Source: Echinococcus granulosus
Taxonomy: Eukaryota; Platyhelminthes; Cestoda; Cyclophyllidea; Taeniidae
Assembly (NCBI RefSeq): GCF_000524195.1
Contig: NW_020170453.1
Span: 253,182-317,181, forward strand
Reading direction: 5' to 3'
DNA length: 64,000 nt
Shown here: positions 59,001-64,000 of the stretch, piece after piece
How the letters are laid out: each line of letters begins with the position of its first letter
Position numbering within the stretch: the first letter of the stretch is position 1
The notes under the pieces: model-generated
Databases searched by the model: none
Told to the model about the DNA's origin: nothing
What the model saw: the letters and a program-made list of their open reading frames with translations, nothing else
Position numbers and translations under genes: made by a program

Positions 59001-61889
59001 GGCAAGGTGAGCAGATTCGGTAGGCAAGGAATGCGAAAACGCTCCTCCGAATGCTTCCAACACAAAGATGCTGTTCCCCTTCTCTCGCTTAATGCGTACC
59101 CAACGCTAATTTTTTCCACCCAGCCATACGAAGTTAAAATTGCTTTCCTGTTTTGACCTTTCTACGTCAACCACGGTGGCGTCATTTTGTCGATAATAAC
59201 CACATCTACCATTAATTTAACGCCCTCGGATCACAATTAAGCGATCAAGAAGGATTGCTCAGCTCGACTCACCATGCCTGCATCACCGCGAAGGAGATTG
59301 GAGGCCTTTATGTCAGCATGAACGTAGTCTTTTGAGTGAATGTACTCCAGGGCATCAAGCTAAAAGGAAAAAGAACCGCCAAAACAATGTGCTGGGCAGG
59401 AGTCGGAATCAAGACAAGGCAAAACGAAGTCTATGCACTTATATGTAATACTTTAATTGCTTGTTTACTTCTCGGCTTTGGTGGGGGGACCGCTTGGAGG
59501 CTCCGCCATTGCCCGTCCGTCGGGCGGTCATGCCGGTAACCCCAAGCCCTTCTCTAAGTCGAGTATACGCATTCTACCTCAGTATTATGTCCTTTTTATC
59601 TTCAGAAAGGTGGCAGCAGAAAGCAAGCCCTACCTTAGAGGAGAACTGTCCTCTCTTCTACAGCTAGGTGATAAACCTTCACAGGGCGGAAGAAGTGCAT
59701 ACGCTGCGGAGAGGGGAATCTGTGACCACCCCGAACAGGAGGGTTGATAAAGACGCCTACGATTCGGCAACTACCCCACTATCGTGATTTGCAGGAAAGT
59801 TATCAACAACTAAAGCGAATCATCTAGGGAGGTTAATCACGGAGCAGTTTACCATTCCCGTATGAAGATGTCAATTATGTGAAGTGGCGACACCTCCACC
59901 ACTTTACTGGTTGGGTAGAACACAGCACTGAAGCAAGAAAAAGTGGGAGGGAGGAACAGACGTGAAATCCTGACCCCATGAAACTGTACTAGATCCCGTC
60001 CTTTGATATGTGACTCGGCTTTTAGGTCAGTATTCCTACGACTGGCTACAGACACGCGTAATGGCCACCACATTTCTGCGTTCCCCAATGCATTTACCGC
60101 ACAAGACGAAGCTTTGCATTCGATGGAACTGCAAAGAGGGGTCAGTACGTTGCGCCCGAGTATCGTCTCAGTTGCATGGGAATTCGATGGCTGGCGTGGC
60201 TGGCTCATGGATGTTTCTCTACAACACTGGCTACTTTTTGATGGCCGACAAGGGATGTCGACCAAGGCGAGCGCCAGAGACGACACTCAAAAGGGGAGAG
60301 GGGCTGTGTAACACTTTAATCGTTACTCTAACTCTCGGTTTTCAAAATGAACCATCACCATTGTACTTTTGCCAGGCGCCCTGGCCCTTGGGCCATACCA
60401 GTGGCCCTAGGCCCTTCTCCGTTTTGGAAATACATATTTTGCCTGAGTATTACGTCTCGTCTGCAAAGAAGTCTCGGCGCCATATGGGTATGATGAGGGA
60501 TCTTTTTGGAACACAAAATGTCAGTACTACCTGTGGCTCCAGGCATTTTAGGGGTGATATGCTTGACATAATCAAACCCACATCTTCTGACTTAGAAGCC
60601 TTCAATATACATTTGCACATTAATTAAACGGTAGACCAACTCAGAGAATATTAACTCATTGAACCTCCACTGAGTGGTAGGTTTCATGAAACGGATTATG
60701 GTTAGGACTTCATGAACCGCGTACAAATATGTAAGTAGACACGACTGCGTAGCCATGGCACAAGCCTGCATTCGTAATAAGGAGGTACGAAGCCATTGAA
60801 TCCGAAAATAGCTAAACGGTCATGCTTCCACTACGTCAAAGCAACGAGATAACTAAACTTAAGGTTAAATTGCTACACAACCATCTACTCATTTCGACAA
60901 TAGTACAGGGAGTTATTTGAACGAACTCTGCATCCGGAACTAGTCAAATCAACTTAGCGTTACCAAGTAATCATGGAAATTCGGGGGATGGACTGACAAG
61001 GTAAGCATTGCGCCCAAGGGAGAATGGGGACAGGTGTAATCTCTATATATCAAACCAGAAAAACTATGACAGTAGGCATTATGATTACACACATACCGTC
61101 TGAATGGCGATAGGGGGAATGCCAGGCGGAGTGAACTCGTGTCGTGTGAGGCAGTCTTCAAGAGAGTCATGAAAACGATCCATGACGAGGAAGCGACAAG
61201 TCTGATGATTTGGTGACACGAATAGGCCCTTGGAAATGAAACGCGGAATACCCAGGAAAGTGAGGCCATGCTCTGCTTTCCATTCGTCCACTAGAAAAGA
61301 ATAATGGCAAACATGGGTTGTAAGCAAAAGTCCCATGGTCAACTTACGCAGCTCCTGCTTGCATACACGGGTGTAGAAGTGGGTCTCAGTAAATAGTGGT
61401 CCATTTTCCTGCGGTTCCTGGGACGAACAAAGGGTGAGACAAGAAAACGGACTCACAATTTTGAGAACATAGCTCTTTGCTCTGGGGTTCTTTTTGGAAG
61501 AGGCTGCACATGGGGAAAGACAACCATTATAAACCAATAATTGGTAATGAGTTGTGGTATCACACTAATAATAATAAAAGCAGCTTCCAAACCCGATTAC
61601 TTGTAAAAAACACGAGCAAAATTTGTCCCTTAAATCCAAACGTGCTAGAAATTAGTAAAACAAACTACTCGTGGAAAACCGTGTGACAGTGTCTCCTTGA
61701 AATCAAGAGTCAGAGTTTGCAGGGGAGATTCATCAAATGTGCAAGCGTACCAACATAAAGGGATCCGAAGCCACCTTGTGCGATTGCCTCACCGACAATC
61801 CATGTATTTGAATGCGGATCTGAAATTTCGAATCCCTCTTTTATTGCCTTAGCGATTTTGTATACCCGCTTAGGAGCTGCCTTCGGCAT
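56073..61889 (-). CDS. VRK1: Vaccinia-related kinase (VRK1-like), 11 exons
   Basis: Exons (complement) 61751-61889, 61457-61503, 61348-61417, 61097-61290, 59273-59359, 58469-58598, 58196-58324, 57761-57886, 57263-57465, 56492-56595 and 56073-56400 join to 518 residues (human VRK1 has 396). VRKs are nuclear Ser/Thr kinases acting on BAF, histone H3 and p53. Features are a glycine loop AQGGFGSLYV, the VLKI lysine, ENGPLFTETHFY, FLVMDRF, the catalytic YVHADIKASNLL, the metal-binding LADFGLVSQY and SRRSDLEILLFNLFHWL. The first glycine of the loop is Ala. After the kinase fold comes a tail with an acidic SKDDEEEDEG stretch, basic patches (ARRSARTRR) and a Gln/Arg-rich end, a likely nuclear and chromatin-binding region. 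About 4-6 residues before LDALEYIH seem missing, so a tiny exon in the 1.7-kb intron 4 may be unplaced. Confidence 0.88.
59440..59640 (+). repeat. Dispersed repeat, copy R3 (divergent)
   Basis: This lies in VRK intron 4. It shares with R1 and R4 the order TGTAATACTTTAATTG, TACTTCTCGGCTTT, GGTCATGCCGGTAACCC, AAGCCCTTCTC, CTCAGTATTATGTC and CAGAAAGGTGGCAGC. More diverged than R1/R2. Confidence 0.5.
60303..60500 (+). repeat. Dispersed repeat, copy R4 (divergent)
   Basis: This lies in VRK intron 4, about 0.7 kb from R3 and in the same orientation. Shared blocks are GTGTAACACTTTAATCG, ACTCTCGGTTTTC, TTGGGCCATACCAGTGGCCC, AGGCCCTTCTC, GCCTGAGTATTACGTC and AAGTCTCGGCGCC. Confidence 0.55.
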
Positions 61890-63301
61890 AGTAGCTGAAA
61901 TGGAAGTAATTTGCGGGAACGTTAATTAGGCCATCAAAACCGTTTAGGGCAAAAGAAACATCCACCAATTACACAAATTAGCACTTTTAAACTAACTACG
62001 AGAAGGCATAACTGGAGAAGAATGGACTGCAGAAATAAAAGTAGGAAGAAAAAACACAACTATGCACATAGAGAAGTCGAAAATCAACAGGAATCCTAAT
62101 TATAACTTAAACTACGTCAAGCTAGCTGTCAAAAAGATCCTATGCAGATCAATGGAATGAAAAAAACCCTCAAACACGGCTGCAGCTAAAATGATTACAA
62201 CGGGAAATCAAATCTCGATCCCAGCCAATGAAATAAGGGGTAATGACCTACCTTCCTGACATTAAATGCCTACGATAAACTCATATAAAAGAATCATTCA
62301 CTTTGCAGCCTCAAACTGCAGTAAAAAAGGTGCTATTTTTAAAAACACGCTAAAAAGATTCTTAAGATGAGGTGCGATACATTGCATACATTCTTTTAGA
62401 TGAAGCGAATTTTCAAAGCATCTAAGACTCCCACTTGTCTATAGTGTGTTTAGCATTCAATGCAGCAGGACGTTATTCCCAATAATTGTGTAAACAAAAG
62501 TGCACCCGTAGAATGGTTCACTCTGGGCTTCATGTGTGCAATCACATATTGTATGGCACTTAGCAAGTGGCTTTACCAGATATATACTGTATTATAATAC
62601 TTATATTGTTTTAATGTTCCTTTGAAAGATAAGGCGGGGTCGCAAATCAAACTTCGTGACAGGGTCGATGTCCTGCAAGCCTGAGAGCGGTTACGGACCC
62701 TTATCCCCTTAACACTGTACTAGCTTCCCTTATTCGCTTTCCTCAATAAATATATCGAAATCAAACCAATCCGGTTGTTCTGAGAGTACAAGGAATAGGG
62801 AAAGGAGGACCTGTGAGCCCTATTCTACAGCATAGCTAGATGTAGCGCTGATTTGAAAAGGGAATGTACAAAATGAGTTAGACGGTTCAAGAAGACTACG
62901 AACAACTGCCAACAAAATCACGCGATCATCCAAAGTGTTTTGAATAAATACCATGGTTTTGTTCAAGTCTTCCAAGCAGTACAATTTTGCATTTTTGACC
63001 TACTTTGAAATAAAACCCTCGTAACTGTAAATAAAATATCTTTCTAATGCCATAAACGTTGTAAATAGATTTGCAATTTATAATAGTAAAAAAGATCGCT
63101 AGCATGATGATTATTTTTTTGCTCATCATTTGAGATATGATCGTGTTTGATTCATTTAAGTTTTCCAGTCCAACATTGATGACCTCATCGCGTGGTTGAA
63201 CACGAAAATGTGCCTGAAATGCGCGGAAATAGAATAAATCATATTTGCCTTCACTATGCGAACATTCCATTGTATAGCATATGCTTTCATCATTCTTGTA
63301 G
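61890..63301. other. Spacer upstream of VRK; 5' part of next gene may begin here
   Basis: No gene recognised up to about 63,130. The minus-strand frame at 62926-63348 (140 codons) is A/T-rich, has no motif and overlaps plus-strand exons, so it is not called. A stretch after TTTTCCAG (about 63167-63230, plus) is open and protein-like (NIDDLIAWLNTKMCLKC) and may be an earlier exon of the following gene, but its donor could not be fixed. Confidence 0.35.
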
Positions 63302-64000
63302 TTACCAAACCACAACTCTGTTGCAAAAACCCACATATGATATATCATGCTTTAAGATTATACCTATTTGGTAATGCTAAGCAGCAACAAAGATTTGAGG
63401 ATGATGATTTAATTACACTGAACTCAGGTACATTTAGTGCAGTTGGTCTTACATCATTTTAAGCTTCTTCGTTGCAGCACTGTCATGCTTCGGTGGAAAA
63501 CTGTTGCAATGTTGATGCGGAAAATATCTACCTGGCTTATAAATTCGCAGATGATATAAGCGCCGTGTCAAAGATTGGATATATAAGAAGCCAGCTTGAT
63601 TCATTTTTTCCTGTTTTTATAAGTATGTCTAACAGTTTAATTGATAATCTGCCCTTTTTCCAGAACCCTTTATTCAATCTCTTGAAATATATTTAAGTGA
63701 CCTATTCACAAGCGGTATCCAGAGTCAACTTCCACCTCACCAGATAGCTACTTCAGTTTCAAAACTATACTCTTCAATTCTCTCAATGATAAGTATGCCC
63801 GAACGAAAGAATTTCTTTCAGGCTTCAATGAAGTAAGCAAGTATTTATTTTTAAAGTACGCAAATTATAGGAACGTATTGCTAGAGCTGAAACTCATTTC
63901 GGCAACTCGCCTAACTAAGCTTAATCCAGAACTACAATATTGCCTGAGCAATGATGCAGAAATTTTAAATTTACTGGAAATTGTAAAGCTGGATGCAGTT
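63302..64000 (+). CDS. Unidentified gene, partial, at least 4 exons, runs off the window
   Basis: Exons 63302-63427, 63464-63622, 63664-63832 and 63871-64000 join with matching phases through introns of only 36, 41 and 38 nt, giving about 190 residues. Recognisable stretches are HMIYHALRLYLFGNAKQQQ, ENIYLAYKFADDISAVSKIG, YIRSQLDSFFPVF, SLEIYLSDLFTSGIQSQLPP and LLELKLISATRLTKLNPELQ. It is helix-rich and Leu/Ser-rich with regular hydrophobic spacing, like helical-repeat scaffold or tethering proteins, but I do not recognise the family. The 5' end is not defined (a 30-nt intron 63272-63301 is possible) and the 3' end lies beyond 64000. Splice continuity, not homology, is the evidence. Confidence 0.55.

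Noticed and set aside
62926..63348. 140-codon minus-strand open frame
   Set aside because: A/T-rich with no motif, and it overlaps plus-strand exons supported by three phase-matched introns.
1..64000. CRISPR arrays, bacterial operons, rRNA or tRNA genes
   Set aside because: The window is eukaryotic nuclear DNA. No regularly spaced direct repeats, rRNA signature or convincing tRNA cloverleaf was noticed by eye; a tRNAscan or Infernal run would be needed to exclude small RNA genes.

Overview
The window is nuclear DNA of a flatworm (Platyhelminthes), most probably a tapeworm. I infer this from the split genes with many very short introns (31-41 nt), compact spacing, axonemal dynein and typical metazoan housekeeping genes. 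A fluke is less likely because introns are short and base composition is balanced. No species can be named from the sequence alone. All gene models below were built by reading both strands and joining exons at GT-AG sites (once GC-AG). Reading-frame phase was checked at every junction, and all closed models sum to a multiple of three.

Layout, left to right. 1-1295: non-coding, with a dispersed repeat. 1296-2210 (+): TMBIM4/Lifeguard-4 membrane protein, 5 exons, with 31-, 32- and 40-nt introns. 2750-5589 (-): a POLR2M/Gdown1-like RNA polymerase II regulator, 8 exons. 6248-6875 (+): Mediator subunit MED21. 6838-7544 (+): GET1/WRB, the receptor for tail-anchored protein insertion. Its earliest possible ATG lies inside the last MED21 exon in another frame, and the pair share one visible poly(A) signal. 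9275-15154 (-): adenosine deaminase, 4 exons, with a 4-kb intron and one GC-AG intron. 15618-46909 (-): axonemal dynein heavy chain 10 (inner-arm I1/f dynein), 57 exons and about 5,200 residues, with all motor modules and four low-complexity insertions. 47317-47734 (-): an unidentified two-exon gene for about 117 residues. 48909-49896 (+): an RBM4/RBM14-type single-RRM protein with an Arg/Gly/Tyr-rich tail. 49.9-53.2 kb: non-coding, G/T-rich. 53.2-54.2 kb (+): remains of a Ty3/gypsy integrase. 56073-61889 (-): a vaccinia-related kinase (VRK1-like), 11 exons, with two repeat copies in its largest intron. 63.3-64.0 kb (+): four exons of an unidentified gene that leaves the window.

The genes do not form one pathway. 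Three concern transcription (POLR2M, MED21 and, through chromatin, VRK), two concern ER/Golgi membranes (GET1, TMBIM4), one is purine salvage (ADA) and one is ciliary motility (DNAH10, expected in flame cells and sperm). Arrangement is informative: MED21-GET1 overlap on one strand, and DNAH10 and ADA follow head-to-tail with 463 bp between stop and ATG. POLR2M and MED21 are divergent over 658 bp. In flatworms such tight same-strand pairs can be resolved by spliced-leader trans-splicing.

The strongest candidates for something undescribed are the MED21/GET1 overlap around one splice acceptor, the low-complexity insertions in the dynein motor, the greatly expanded POLR2M middle region and a degenerate dispersed repeat family with four copies.
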